This document shows, piece after piece, positions 34,153 to 42,855 of a stretch of DNA of 64,000 bases. How positions within the stretch are numbered: the stretch's first letter is position 1; each line of letters starts with the position of its first letter. The DNA comes from Frigoribacterium faeni (lineage in GTDB: Bacteria > Actinomycetota > Actinomycetes > Actinomycetales > Microbacteriaceae). A model generated the notes under the pieces. It was not told the origin of the DNA and made no database searches. It saw only the letters and a program-made list of their open reading frames with translations. Position numbers and translations under genes: made by a program. Location of the stretch: NCBI RefSeq assembly GCF_011761235.1, contig NZ_JAAOYW010000001.1, positions 620,781-684,780 of the forward strand. The letters run 5' to 3'.

Positions 34153-34959
34153 TCAGGCCTCTCTCTGGTGCTTCGTCTGGGGGTCCCACGGCACGGCGGG
34201 CGCGGGCTCGTCGCGGAGCCCGGCCAGCAGCTCGGTGATGCGCTGCATGACGAGGGCGGTGGCGGCGGCGTACTCGGCCTGGTCGAGGTGCCTCCCTCGC
34301 CACGGCGACAGGTCGACCGGGTCGCCGATCGCGGCGACGATGCGCTTGCGGGGGAACAGGCTGAGCTTCGTCGACCCGCGCCCCATCACGTGCTGGCTGC
34401 CCCAGTGGGCGACGGGGATCAGCGGCACCCCCGCCTGCAGCGCGAGGCGGACCGCGCCGCTCTTGCCCTTCATTGGCCAGAGGTCGGGGTCGCCCGTCAG
34501 CGTGCCCTCGGGGTAGATGACGACTCCCCCGCCGCTGGTCGCGAGCGCCCGACCGGCCTGCAGCGGGTCGCCGGCGTGCGTGCGCCCGCCGCGCTCGACG
34601 GGGACGTGCCCCATGGCCCGCATGAGCGACCCGAAGACGGGCACCCGGAACAGCGACGCCTTGGCGAGGAACCGCGGCACGCGCCCCAGCGTCCACATCA
34701 GGCGCGCCACGACCACGGGGTCGATGTTCGTGTAGTGGTTCGGCGTGAGCACGAACGCGCCCTCGGCCGGCAGCTTCTCGCCGCCCCGCACCTCGATCCG
34801 GGCGAGCCGGTCGAAGAGCGGGGCGCCGACGGCGGCCACGCCGCGGAACACGGCGCTCTTCTCCTTGCCGCGGCCGAACCGTCCCACGTGGCGGGACGTC
34901 TGGACGAGGGGCGCGTCGACTCCGCCGGCCGGCGGGGTCGGCGAGGAGGCGTCGCTCAC
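34153..34959 (-). CDS. 1-acyl-sn-glycerol-3-phosphate acyltransferase (PlsC-like)
   Basis: A 268-residue LPLAT-superfamily acyltransferase. The catalytic NHYTNID (74-80) is the HX4D motif, and VVIYPEGTLTGDP is the substrate-binding block III. PLIPVAHWGSQHV follows. No strong membrane helix is seen, so it is probably peripheral. The start is GTG at 34959, seven bases past murA. Its place before gpsA makes sense: GpsA supplies glycerol-3-phosphate and PlsC-like enzymes acylate the lyso-product. Confidence 0.92.
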   Translation of the reverse strand: MSDASSPTPPAGGVDAPLVQTSRHVGRFGRGKEKSAVFRGVAAVGAPLFDRLARIEVRGGEKLPAEGAFVLTPNHYTNIDPVVVARLMWTLGRVPRFLAKASLFRVPVFGSLMRAMGHVPVERGGRTHAGDPLQAGRALATSGGGVVIYPEGTLTGDPDLWPMKGKSGAVRLALQAGVPLIPVAHWGSQHVMGRGSTKLSLFPRKRIVAAIGDPVDLSPWRGRHLDQAEYAAATALVMQRITELLAGLRDEPAPAVPWDPQTKHQREA

Positions 34960-34966
34960 GTCGCGA

Positions 34967-36334
34967 TCAGCCCTGGAAGTCGAAGTCGGCGCCCAGCTTG
35001 CGCAGCTTCGCGATGAAGTGCTCGTAGCCGCGGCTGATGATGCCGACGTTGCTGATCTTCGACTCGCCCTCGGCCGTGAGGGCCGCGATGAGGTGGCTGA
35101 AGCCGCCGCGCAGGTCGGGCACGCGGATGTCGGCGCCGTGCAGGGCGGTCGGTCCGTTGATCACGGCCGCCTGCTCGAACTCGCGACGGGCGACGCGGCG
35201 GTCGTGGCCGGGCAGGCCGTCCTTGTGCACGGTGATGTCGGCGCCCATGTCGTTGAGCGCCTCGGTGAACTGGAACCGGTTCTCGTAGACCGTCTCGTGC
35301 ACGATCGACGTGCCCTGCGCCTGCGTCAGGGCGACGATCAGCGGCTGCTGCCAGTCGGTCATGAAGCCGGGGTGCACGTCGGTCTCGACGACGACGGGCT
35401 TGAGCTCGCCGCCGGGGTGGAAGAAGCGGATGCCGTCCTCGTGGACGTCGAAGTCGCCGCCGACCTTGCGGAAGACGTTGAGGAACGTCATGAGGTCTTT
35501 CTGGTCGGCGCCCTCGACGAAGATGTCGCCCTTGGTGGCGAGCGCGGCGCTGGCCCAGCTCGCGGCCTCGTTGCGGTCGTTGATGGCGCGGTGCTGGTAG
35601 CCGCGAAGGGTCTTGACGCCCTCGATGAAGATCACGCGGTTGGGCTCGACCGAGACGACCGCGCCCATCTTCTGGAGGATGGCGATGAGGTCCATGATCT
35701 CGGGCTCGATCGCCGCGTTGCGGAGCTCGGTGACGCCGTCGGCCAGCACGGCCGTGAGCAGCACCTGCTCGGTCGCGCCGACGCTCGGGTAGGGCAGCTC
35801 GATGTTCGCGCCGCGCAGCCCGTCGGGCGCCGTGAGGTGGATGCCGTTGTACGACTTGTCGACGACGGCGCCGAACGCCCGCAGGGCGTCGAGGTGGAAG
35901 TCGATCGGCCGGTCGCCGATGCGGCAGCCGCCCAGGTCGGGGATGAAGGCCTCGCCGAGACGGTGCAGGAGGGGGCCGCAGAACAGGATCGGGATTCGGC
36001 TCGAGCCGGCGTGGGCGTCGATCTCGGCGAAGTGCGCCGACTCGACGTTGGCGGGGTCGAGGATCATCTCGCCGCGCGCCGGGTCGGTGATGCGGACGCC
36101 GTGGACCTCGAGCAGGCCACGCACGACCTGCACGTCGCTGATGTCGGGCACGTCGCGGAGGATGCTCGGGGTGTCGCCGAGCAGGGACGCGACCATCGCC
36201 TTGGTGGCGAGGTTCTTCGCGCCGCGCACCTCGATGCGGCCGATGAGCGGCTTGCCGCCGCGGATGACGATCTCGTCGGAGGTGAGGCCCACCCGGGCAC
36301 CTGCTGCTGCTGCGTCTTGGACGAGGGAGTTCAC
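34967..36334 (-). CDS. murA: UDP-N-acetylglucosamine 1-carboxyvinyltransferase MurA
   Basis: A 455-residue enzyme for the first committed step of peptidoglycan synthesis, transferring enolpyruvate from PEP. VRGAKNLATKAMVASLL carries the substrate Lys/Asn, and Cys137 in LGGCRIGDRPIDFHLD is the fosfomycin-target cysteine, so the fosfomycin-sensitive form is expected. TDWQQPLIVALTQAQG and NRFQFTEALNDMGAD are further MurA blocks. The GTG at 36334 overlaps the leuD stop by one base (TAGTG). The first 15 residues are Ala-rich and non-conserved. Confidence 0.95.
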   Translation of the reverse strand: MNSLVQDAAAAGARVGLTSDEIVIRGGKPLIGRIEVRGAKNLATKAMVASLLGDTPSILRDVPDISDVQVVRGLLEVHGVRITDPARGEMILDPANVESAHFAEIDAHAGSSRIPILFCGPLLHRLGEAFIPDLGGCRIGDRPIDFHLDALRAFGAVVDKSYNGIHLTAPDGLRGANIELPYPSVGATEQVLLTAVLADGVTELRNAAIEPEIMDLIAILQKMGAVVSVEPNRVIFIEGVKTLRGYQHRAINDRNEAASWASAALATKGDIFVEGADQKDLMTFLNVFRKVGGDFDVHEDGIRFFHPGGELKPVVVETDVHPGFMTDWQQPLIVALTQAQGTSIVHETVYENRFQFTEALNDMGADITVHKDGLPGHDRRVARREFEQAAVINGPTALHGADIRVPDLRGGFSHLIAALTAEGESKISNVGIISRGYEHFIAKLRKLGADFDFQG

Positions 36335-36930
36335 TACTTCACCGGCAATGTCTTGGGGCGCCAGGCGGCGCGGCGGGTTTCGAATTCTGTGATGGCGGCC
36401 TCGTCGCGGAGAGTGAGTCCGATGTCGTCGAGTCCTTCGAGGAGGCGCCACTTAGTGTAGGCATCGACCTCGAACGAGACCGTGAGGTCGCCGACCGTGG
36501 CGGTCTGCGCCTCGAGGTCGACCGTGATCTCGATGCCGGGGCTGGCCTCGACGACGGCCCAGATGCGCTCGACGTCCTGCTCGGCGACGACGGCGCTGAG
36601 CAGGCCCTGCTTGCCCGAGTTGCCCCGGAAGATGTCGCCGAAGCGCGAACTGAGCACGACGTCGAAGCCGAAGTCGCGCAGGGCCCAGACCGCGTGCTCG
36701 CGGCTCGAGCCCGTGCCGAAGTCGGGGCCGGCCACGAGCACGCGGGCGCCCTGGTACTCCGGTCGGTTCAGCACGAAGTCCGGGTCTTGCCGCGCCGAGA
36801 AGAACAGGGCGTCCTCGAAGCCGGTCTTGGTGACCCGCTTGAGGAACTCGGCCGGGATGATCTGGTCGGTGTCGACGTTCGAGCGCTTCAGGGGCGCGGC
36901 CACGCCGGTGACGACGGTGAACTTCTGCAC
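36334..36930 (-). CDS. leuD: 3-isopropylmalate dehydratase small subunit
   Basis: A 198-residue swivel subunit of isopropylmalate isomerase in leucine synthesis. [16 protein letters not shown] and [17 protein letters not shown] are the conserved substrate loops. [16 protein letters not shown] follows. The GTG at 36930 overlaps the leuC stop by one base (TAGTG), and the same arrangement links leuD to murA. Its last 45 codons have more A/T-ending codons than the rest. Confidence 0.97.
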   Translation of the reverse strand: MQKFTVVTGVAAPLKRSNVDTDQIIPAEFLKRVTKTGFEDALFFSARQDPDFVLNRPEYQGARVLVAGPDFGTGSSREHAVWALRDFGFDVVLSSRFGDIFRGNSGKQGLLSAVVAEQDVERIWAVVEASPGIEITVDLEAQTATVGDLTVSFEVDAYTKWRLLEGLDDIGLTLRDEAAITEFETRRAAWRPKTLPVK

Positions 36931-38435
36931 TAGCGCGCGCCTCCTGCGGTCTGGTCGGCGAGCTCGCCGGCCACCTGGTCGAAGATCGGGGTCTCGGCGG
37001 AGGCGGCGCCCCCGTCGGCCTCGTCGGCCTCGAGATCCCACGGGGAGGAGAGCGTGCCGCGCACGGCCGTGGCCGCGGCGACGAGGGGCGACACGAGGTG
37101 CGTGCGCCCGCCCTTGCCCTGGCGGCCCTCGAAGTTGCGGTTCGAGGTCGAGGCGCAGCGTTCGCCGGGGGCGAGCTGGTCGGGGTTCATGCCGAGGCAC
37201 ATCGAGCAGCCCGCGAAGCGCCACTCGGCCCCGAAGTCGGTGAAGACCTTGTCGAGCCCCTCGGCCTCGGCCTCGAGGCGCACCCGCGCCGAGCCCGGGA
37301 CGACCATGACGCGGACGCCCTCGGCCTTGGTGCGGCCCCGGACGATCGAGGCGAACGCCCTGAGGTCTTCGATGCGGCTGTTGGTGCACGAGCCCATGAA
37401 CACGGCGTCGACGGGGATCTGCTTCATCGGCGTGCCGGCCTCGAGGGCCATGTACTCGAGGGCGCGCTCGGCGGCGGCCCGCTCGTTCGCGTCGGAGACC
37501 GTCGCGGGGTCGGGCACGGCGTCGCTCAGCGAGACGCCCTGGCCGGGGTTCGTGCCCCAGGTCACGAACGGCTCGAGCTCGTCGGCGTCGAGGAACACCT
37601 CGGCGTCGAACACGGCGTCGTCGTCGGTGGGGAGGGTCTTCCAGTAGGCGACGGCCTCGTCCCAGTCGGCGCCGGTCGGGGCGTGGTCGCGGCCCTCGAG
37701 GTAGTCGAACGTCGTCTGGTCGGGGGCGACCATGCCGGCGCGGGCGCCCGCCTCGATCGACATGTTGCAGATCGTCATGCGCCCCTCCATCGAGAGGGCG
37801 CGGATCGCGCTGCCGCGGTACTCGAGCACGTAGCCCTGGCCGCCGCCGGTGCCGATCTGCGCGATCACGGCCAGGATGATGTCCTTCGCCGTGACGCCGG
37901 GCCGCAGCGTGCCCTCGACCGTGACCGCCATCGTCTTGAACGGCTTGAGCGGCAGGGTCTGCGTCGCCATGACGTGCTCGACCTCGCTCGTGCCGATGCC
38001 GAAGGCCATCGCGCCGAACGCGCCGTGCGTCGAGGTGTGCGAGTCGCCGCAGACGACCGTGATGCCCGGCATGGTGAGGCCGAGCTGGGGACCGACGACG
38101 TGCACGATGCCCTGCTCGGCGTCGCCGAGGGGGTGCAGGCGGACGCCGAACTCGGCCGTGTTGCGGCGCAGCGTCTCGATCTGGGTGCGGCTCGTCAGGT
38201 CGGCGATCGGCTTGTCGATGGCCAGCGTGGGGGTGTTGTGGTCTTCGGTGGCGATGGTCAGGTCGACGCGCCGCAGCGGGCGCCCCGCCTGGCGCAGGCC
38301 GTCGAACGCCTGGGGGCTCGTGACCTCGTGGAGGAGGTGGAGGTCGATGTAGAGGAGGTCGGGGGCGCCGTCCTCGCCCTTGACGACGACGTGGTCGTCC
38401 CACACTTTCTCGGCAAGCGTCCTGCCCACGGGCAC
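36930..38435 (-). CDS. leuC: 3-isopropylmalate dehydratase large subunit
   Basis: A 501-residue aconitase-superfamily enzyme that binds the 4Fe-4S cluster. The cluster cysteines are in FMGSCTNSR and GCSMCLGMN, the third in [16 protein letters not shown]. It isomerises 2-isopropylmalate to 3-isopropylmalate with LeuD. The start is GTG at 38435, preceded by GAGAGAGG as Shine-Dalgarno. A TAGACT element 40 bases upstream on the minus strand could be its -10 box. It is divergent from the propeller gene pair. Confidence 0.97.
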   Translation of the reverse strand: MPVGRTLAEKVWDDHVVVKGEDGAPDLLYIDLHLLHEVTSPQAFDGLRQAGRPLRRVDLTIATEDHNTPTLAIDKPIADLTSRTQIETLRRNTAEFGVRLHPLGDAEQGIVHVVGPQLGLTMPGITVVCGDSHTSTHGAFGAMAFGIGTSEVEHVMATQTLPLKPFKTMAVTVEGTLRPGVTAKDIILAVIAQIGTGGGQGYVLEYRGSAIRALSMEGRMTICNMSIEAGARAGMVAPDQTTFDYLEGRDHAPTGADWDEAVAYWKTLPTDDDAVFDAEVFLDADELEPFVTWGTNPGQGVSLSDAVPDPATVSDANERAAAERALEYMALEAGTPMKQIPVDAVFMGSCTNSRIEDLRAFASIVRGRTKAEGVRVMVVPGSARVRLEAEAEGLDKVFTDFGAEWRFAGCSMCLGMNPDQLAPGERCASTSNRNFEGRQGKGGRTHLVSPLVAAATAVRGTLSSPWDLEADEADGGAASAETPIFDQVAGELADQTAGGAR

Positions 38436-38755
38436 GCCCCTCTCTCGCGGTGTCTCGGTCGGGATGATCGTCGAAGTCTACGCCAGCGCCTTCCCGGCCC
38501 GGCCCGGCGCGCTGAGGGGTGCAACGCCCTCGGGGAGGCGGCATTCCCGCTCCCGACGACCGCCCCGCGCCCCCCTGCCGAACGGACCGGCCCCGGGCTC
38601 CGAACACCCTCACGACGCCGGTCCACGACGTCGGTCCCGCGGCGACCCGGGCGTCCCCCGGACGCCCCGCCCCCGCCGGGTCGGACGCCACGGGGCCGGG
38701 TACCCTGACGGCACCCGCGGCACGCGGGGCCCCTCGACGAGGAGGTCGACCGAGC
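38436..38755. promoter_or_regulatory. 320-base divergent region between leuC and the propeller genes
   Basis: Non-coding and very GC-rich. A candidate leuC -10 (TAGACT, 38476-38481 complement) is seen without a clear -35. GGGCGTCC (38649-38656) and GGACGCCC (38660-38667) make a tight hairpin. Rightward, GAGGAGG precedes the ATG at 38756. No T-box or leucine leader peptide was recognised. Confidence 0.45.
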
Positions 38756-40378
38756 ATGGCGCGAGACGACCGACCGTGGAGCCCGGCCCGACCGGGCGCG
38801 GGTCGGCGCGGCGACTCGTCCGCCGAGCGCCAGCCGCTCCCTGCTCACGTCGGACGCCCGGGCGGCCCCGCCTCCGACCCCACCGCGGCCGACGACGGCG
38901 ACCCCGTCGGGCCGGCCGGGCGCCCCGAGGGCGCGACCCGTCGTCGTCTCCGGGCCCCCGCCTCCTCGTCCGGCCGGCTGCGCGCGGCGTACGGCGTGCT
39001 CGCCGCCGCGACCGCGCTCGTCGTCGTCGCCGGCTTCGCGGTGCTGCCCGGCTACGGCGCCTCCCCCGCGGAGGGCCCGCGGGTCGACGAGCTGCGGCGG
39101 TCGCCGTCGGAGGCCGCCTGGACCCTCGACCTCGCCGCCGCCCTCGCCCCCGACGTGCCCCCGCGGTGCGTGCACGTCTGGCCCTCGGCCGCGTCGGACG
39201 GCCTCGTCGCGGTGGGCACCTCGGTCGACCTCGAGGTCGACGACGCGGGATCCGCCCCGGACTGTCGGCGCGCCGCGGTCGCCGGGCGCACCAGCCGCAT
39301 CGCCCTGGTGGAGGCCGCGACCGGCCGGGTCCGGTGGGTCCACGACCTCGCCGCCGACGTCCCCGACGCGGACGCCCTCGCGATCCCGGCGACGCAGGTC
39401 GTCCCCGACGCGCACCGCGTGCTCGTGCAGGTGCAGACCACGGGAGGCGCCGCCCAGGTGGCGCTGGACCTGGCCGACGGCAGCTCGGAGGAGGTAGCAC
39501 GCGGCCGCCGTGACCTGCCCGCCGTGAGCGTCGCCGCGGTCGGACGCCTCCAGCTGCGGGCGGTCGGCGGCTCCGACGACGCGTCCCGGCGGTTCTCGCT
39601 CGTCGACGCCGCCGACCTCACGGAACCCGTCTGGCAGGGCCGCGCCGACGTCGGCACCACGCCCCAGCTGCTGCGCACGGGCGTGGTCGTGACGGCGGGC
39701 GGCGGCTCGTCGTTCGTCGACGGCCGCACGGGCACCGCCCGGCCGCTCGACCTCGGGCGCGGCACGACGGTCCAGACGGCGGCGGCCGGCCCGTCCGGCG
39801 ACGCCTCGCTGTACGTCGTCGAGCGCCCCCGAAGCGGACCGCCCGCGGTCTCGGCCCTGGGCGGCGACGGCGAGCACCGCTGGACGACGCCCGCCGAGGC
39901 GGCGGCCCTGGTGGTCACGGACCGGTGCGTCCTCGCGGTCGCGCCCGACGCCTCCTCGACCACCTGCCTCGACCCGCGGGACGGCCTGCCGCGCTGGAGC
40001 CGTGACCTCGGCGGCCCCTCGCGCGTGGCCGCGGTGCCCGGGCAGTCGCCCGACGACGTCTGGGTCGTGGTGCAGCGCGCCGACGGCCCCGAGCTGACCG
40101 CCCTCGACGCCGCGGACGGCACGCGTCGCCTCGCCGTGCCGCTCGGCTCGTCCGACGAGGTCGTGGCCGCCTCGCGCACCGCGGTCTACGTCGAGACCGA
40201 CGACTCCGGCACCCTGCCGCACGCGGTGACCGCCTACGACGCGTCGAGCGGACGCCGCCTCTGGACCACCGCCTCCACCGGCAGCGTGTCGTTCTGGGCC
40301 GGGTCGCTCGTCGTCGTCGACGACCGCGCCGCCGCCTCCCGGCTCGTCGACCGCACCCGCGTCGGGAGGACCTCGTGA
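38756..40378 (+). CDS. Membrane-anchored PQQ-like beta-propeller protein (paralogue 1)
   Basis: A 540-residue protein with a disordered, Arg/Pro-rich cytoplasmic N-terminus (1-72), one membrane helix (about 78-97) and an extracellular part of repeated beta-strand units with patterns like [25 protein letters not shown] and [11 protein letters not shown], which mark a PQQ/quinoprotein-like propeller. Four cysteines (138, 170, 391, 404) are matched in the next gene and probably form two disulfides. No heme, PQQ-binding or catalytic residues were recognised, so a structural, sensing or binding role is more likely than dehydrogenase activity. ATG at 38756 has GAGGAGG upstream. It is coupled to the next gene by GTGA. 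Confidence 0.8.
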   Translation: MARDDRPWSPARPGAGRRGDSSAERQPLPAHVGRPGGPASDPTAADDGDPVGPAGRPEGATRRRLRAPASSSGRLRAAYGVLAAATALVVVAGFAVLPGYGASPAEGPRVDELRRSPSEAAWTLDLAAALAPDVPPRCVHVWPSAASDGLVAVGTSVDLEVDDAGSAPDCRRAAVAGRTSRIALVEAATGRVRWVHDLAADVPDADALAIPATQVVPDAHRVLVQVQTTGGAAQVALDLADGSSEEVARGRRDLPAVSVAAVGRLQLRAVGGSDDASRRFSLVDAADLTEPVWQGRADVGTTPQLLRTGVVVTAGGGSSFVDGRTGTARPLDLGRGTTVQTAAAGPSGDASLYVVERPRSGPPAVSALGGDGEHRWTTPAEAAALVVTDRCVLAVAPDASSTTCLDPRDGLPRWSRDLGGPSRVAAVPGQSPDDVWVVVQRADGPELTALDAADGTRRLAVPLGSSDEVVAASRTAVYVETDDSGTLPHAVTAYDASSGRRLWTTASTGSVSFWAGSLVVVDDRAAASRLVDRTRVGRTS

Positions 40379-42006
40379 CCGCGCCCGACGACCGCTGGCT
40401 GCCTGCACGCCCCGGCGCCTCGATCGTGTGGGAGCGACCGGCCACGCCGCCGTCGGGCGTCCCCCGCGAGGGGCGGGCCCCCGAGGAGGCGCGGGCCGGG
40501 CACCCGGACGAGCCCGCCTCGCCTGCGGCGTCGCGCGCGGTCCCGGGGCGCGTCGCTCGCCGGTGGCGACGGCTCTCCCCCGGCCGCCGCCTCGGCGTCG
40601 GCTACCTCGCGCTGCTCGCCGTCGCCGCGCTCGTCGCCGGGGCCCTCGCACCCGGCCAGCCGGTCTACGGCGGCCTGTCGCCCTGGCAGGGCGCGGGGAC
40701 GGTCGACCTGCGGGAGGCGCCCACCGCCTCCGGCTGGACCGCCGACCTCGCCGGCGCGCTCGCCCCCGGCGCCCCCGCGCTCTGCCTGCGGTTCCCGTCG
40801 CGGCCCGTCGGCGACGACGGGCTCGTGCTCGTGCGCGCCGCGGCGGCCTGGACGTACGGCTTCGCCAACGACGCGGGCTGCGGCAGCGACACCCGGTCGG
40901 TGGGCTCCCGGATCGGCCTGCTCGACACCCGGGACGGACGCATGGTGTGGGTGCACGACGTACGGGACGACCTCGACGGGCTCGACGACCTCGACGGGGC
41001 GGAGGTCGCGTCGGCCTCGGTCGTGGACGACGGCGGCGCGCCCGAGCGCGTGCTGCTGCGCGCCGCCGGGGGCGGGCGGGCTCGGCTCGTCGCCCTCGAC
41101 CCCGCGACGGGCGCCGTCGTCGACGCGTCGGCCCCCTGGACGACCACCGACGCCGAGCAGTTCCAGGCGGAGGGGCAGGTCGTCCTCACCGGTCGGCAGC
41201 CGTCCGCGGGCGGGGCGTGGCGGTGGGAGGTGCGCGCGGCCGACGACCTCGGACAGGTCAGCTGGCGCGGCGCCGGCACCACCACGGGCGTGGTCCTGGC
41301 CCTGCCCGACCGGGCGCTCGTGTCGACCCCCGAGGGCACGCTCCAGGTCGACCCGGGCACGGGCCGGGCGCGCGCCTGGGGCGCGCGGCTCGACGCCCTC
41401 GCGGCGCCGGTCGTCCACGACGACCTGATCGTCTCGACGACCGGACGGGCGGGCGGGTTCACGGCCGTCGACCACGAGGGGCGCACCCGCTGGGTCTCGG
41501 ACCCGTCGGTGCGCGGGGCGGCGAGCGCCGCCCGCTCGTGCCTCGCCGTGACCGACGCGGCGGACGACCGGGTGAGCTGCGTCGACTGGCGCACCGGGGC
41601 CACGCGCTGGACCCGGACGGGGCTGGGGGCCGTCGGGGTCGACGGGCTGCCCGGGCAGACCGACGAGGCCGTCTTCGCCTCCGGGTCGGCGGGCGACGAC
41701 GGGACCACGACGCTGCGGGTGCTCGACGGCGAGGACGGGGCGGCCACCGCCGTGGCCCGGCTGCCGCGCGGGGCCGTGCCGGTCGCGACCGGGCGCACGG
41801 TCGGCTACGCCCTCGCCTACGGCAGCTCGGGAGGCCGCTCGACCGTGGTGGCGTTCGACCGCTCCTCCGGCGACCGGCTGTGGGTCTACGCGGGCCGGCT
41901 GCAGGTGTCGTTCTGGGGCGGGGTGCTCGTCGACGTCGACGTCGACGGAGTGGCGCACGAGCTGACCGGGCCTCCCCCGCCCGACGTCGTGGCCGCGACC
42001 GGCTGA
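40375..42006 (+). CDS. Membrane-anchored PQQ-like beta-propeller protein (paralogue 2)
   Basis: A 543-residue paralogue of the preceding protein with the same architecture: disordered N-terminus (1-72), membrane helix (about 75-92), then propeller repeats such as DTRDGRMVWVHDV, DWRTGATRWTRTG and DRSSGDRLWVYAG. Equivalent cysteines are at 137, 169, 389 and 402. Shared segments include the post-helix TASGWTADLAGALAPGAP ([18 protein letters not shown] in paralogue 1) and VSFWGGVLV (VSFWAGSLV). The GTG start overlaps the upstream TGA (GTGA). A GGAGGCGCGGGCCGGG word lies inside its disordered region. Function unknown. Confidence 0.8.
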   Translation: MTAPDDRWLPARPGASIVWERPATPPSGVPREGRAPEEARAGHPDEPASPAASRAVPGRVARRWRRLSPGRRLGVGYLALLAVAALVAGALAPGQPVYGGLSPWQGAGTVDLREAPTASGWTADLAGALAPGAPALCLRFPSRPVGDDGLVLVRAAAAWTYGFANDAGCGSDTRSVGSRIGLLDTRDGRMVWVHDVRDDLDGLDDLDGAEVASASVVDDGGAPERVLLRAAGGGRARLVALDPATGAVVDASAPWTTTDAEQFQAEGQVVLTGRQPSAGGAWRWEVRAADDLGQVSWRGAGTTTGVVLALPDRALVSTPEGTLQVDPGTGRARAWGARLDALAAPVVHDDLIVSTTGRAGGFTAVDHEGRTRWVSDPSVRGAASAARSCLAVTDAADDRVSCVDWRTGATRWTRTGLGAVGVDGLPGQTDEAVFASGSAGDDGTTTLRVLDGEDGAATAVARLPRGAVPVATGRTVGYALAYGSSGGRSTVVAFDRSSGDRLWVYAGRLQVSFWGGVLVDVDVDGVAHELTGPPPPDVVAATG

Positions 42007-42016
42007 CCACCGTCGT

Positions 42017-42032
42017 TCGAACACGTGTTCGA
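42017..42032 (+). promoter_or_regulatory. LexA (SOS) operator
   Basis: TCGAACACGTGTTCGA is a perfect palindrome and exactly fits the actinobacterial LexA consensus TCGAAC-N4-GTTCGA. It sits 22 bases before the alkB ATG. A TAGGCT -10-like element follows at 42042-42047, so LexA would block the promoter, and the mRNA may be nearly leaderless. Confidence 0.85.
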
Positions 42033-42054
42033 TCCGTGGGCTAGGCTCGGGAGC

Positions 42055-42702
42055 ATGAGCACCACGTTCACCGCCTCCCTCTTCGACGGGCTCGACGACG
42101 CGGGCACCGAGCTGCGGCCCCTCGACGGGGCGGTGCAGCACCTGCCGCTCGACGACGGCGCCTGGCTCGACGTCGTGCCGGGCTGGGCCACCGGCAGCGA
42201 CGCCCTGTTCGAGCGGCTCGTCACCGAGGTGCCCTGGCAGGCCGACCGCCGCACCATGTACGACCGGGTCGTCGAGGTGCCGCGGCTCGTGTCGTCGTAC
42301 GGCGAGCACGACCTGCTGCCCGACTCCGTGCTCGGCACGGCGCGCGACGAGCTGAACCGCTGGTACTCCACCCGCCGCGGCGCGCCCGACGAGCAGTTGT
42401 TCCGCCGCGCGGGGCTGTGCTTCTACCGCACCGGCGACGACAGCATCGCCTGGCACGGCGACCGGGTCGGGCGCACCGTCGACCGCGACACGATGGTGGG
42501 CATCCTCTCGCTGGGCGCCCCGCGCACGCTGGCCGTCCGGTCGCGGCGCACGGGCCGGGTGCAGCGGTTCCCCCTCGGCCACGGCGACCTGCTCGTCATG
42601 GGCGGCAGCTGCCAGCGCACCCACGAGCACGCCATCGCCAAGACCCGCAAGGCCGTCGGCCCGCGCATCTCGGTGCAGTTCAGACCGGTGTGGCCCGCGT
42701 AG
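42055..42702 (+). CDS. AlkB-family 2-oxoglutarate/Fe(II) DNA or RNA dealkylase
   Basis: A 215-residue dioxygenase that oxidatively removes alkyl groups from damaged bases. The iron ligands are His134 and Asp136 in WHGDRVG and probably His192 in THEHAIAKT. 2-oxoglutarate is bound by Arg204 and Arg210 in GPRISVQFR. LGAPRTLAVRSRRTGRV and PLGHGDLLVMGG complete the core. It starts with ATG at 42055. The LexA box in front suggests damage induction; in E. coli alkB is under Ada control instead. Confidence 0.93.
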   Translation: MSTTFTASLFDGLDDAGTELRPLDGAVQHLPLDDGAWLDVVPGWATGSDALFERLVTEVPWQADRRTMYDRVVEVPRLVSSYGEHDLLPDSVLGTARDELNRWYSTRRGAPDEQLFRRAGLCFYRTGDDSIAWHGDRVGRTVDRDTMVGILSLGAPRTLAVRSRRTGRVQRFPLGHGDLLVMGGSCQRTHEHAIAKTRKAVGPRISVQFRPVWPA

Positions 42703-42703
42703 G
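42683..42703 (+). repeat. direct repeat copy 1 (end of alkB)
   Basis: GACCGGTGTGGCCCGCGTAG plus one base spans the last codons and stop of alkB. It recurs at 42754-42774 with one mismatch. Confidence 0.7.
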
Positions 42704-42753
42704 CCGCCCACGGCCGCAGCGGGGCACATCGGTCTGAGCCAGACGGACGCTGC

Positions 42754-42774
42754 GACCGGTGTGGCCCGCCTAGG
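42754..42774 (+). repeat. direct repeat copy 2 (after alkB)
   Basis: Copy of the alkB terminal sequence, 71 bases downstream in non-coding DNA, differing at one of 21 positions. Confidence 0.7.
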
Positions 42775-42855
42775 ACGTCTCCTGTACGACGCGCGTCGTC
42801 TGACGCGGCCTGCGCTCGTATGCTGTGCGCACGACCGACGACGAGGTGGACGAGC

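Noticed and set aside
38436-38755. T-box or leucine leader upstream of leuC
   Set aside because: No T-box sequence, specifier loop or Leu-codon run was found.
38756-42006. Quinoprotein (PQQ) dehydrogenase function for the propeller pair
   Set aside because: No PQQ-binding Cys-Cys pair, Ca2+ ligands or catalytic Asp pattern of the known enzymes could be placed; only the repeat type is similar.
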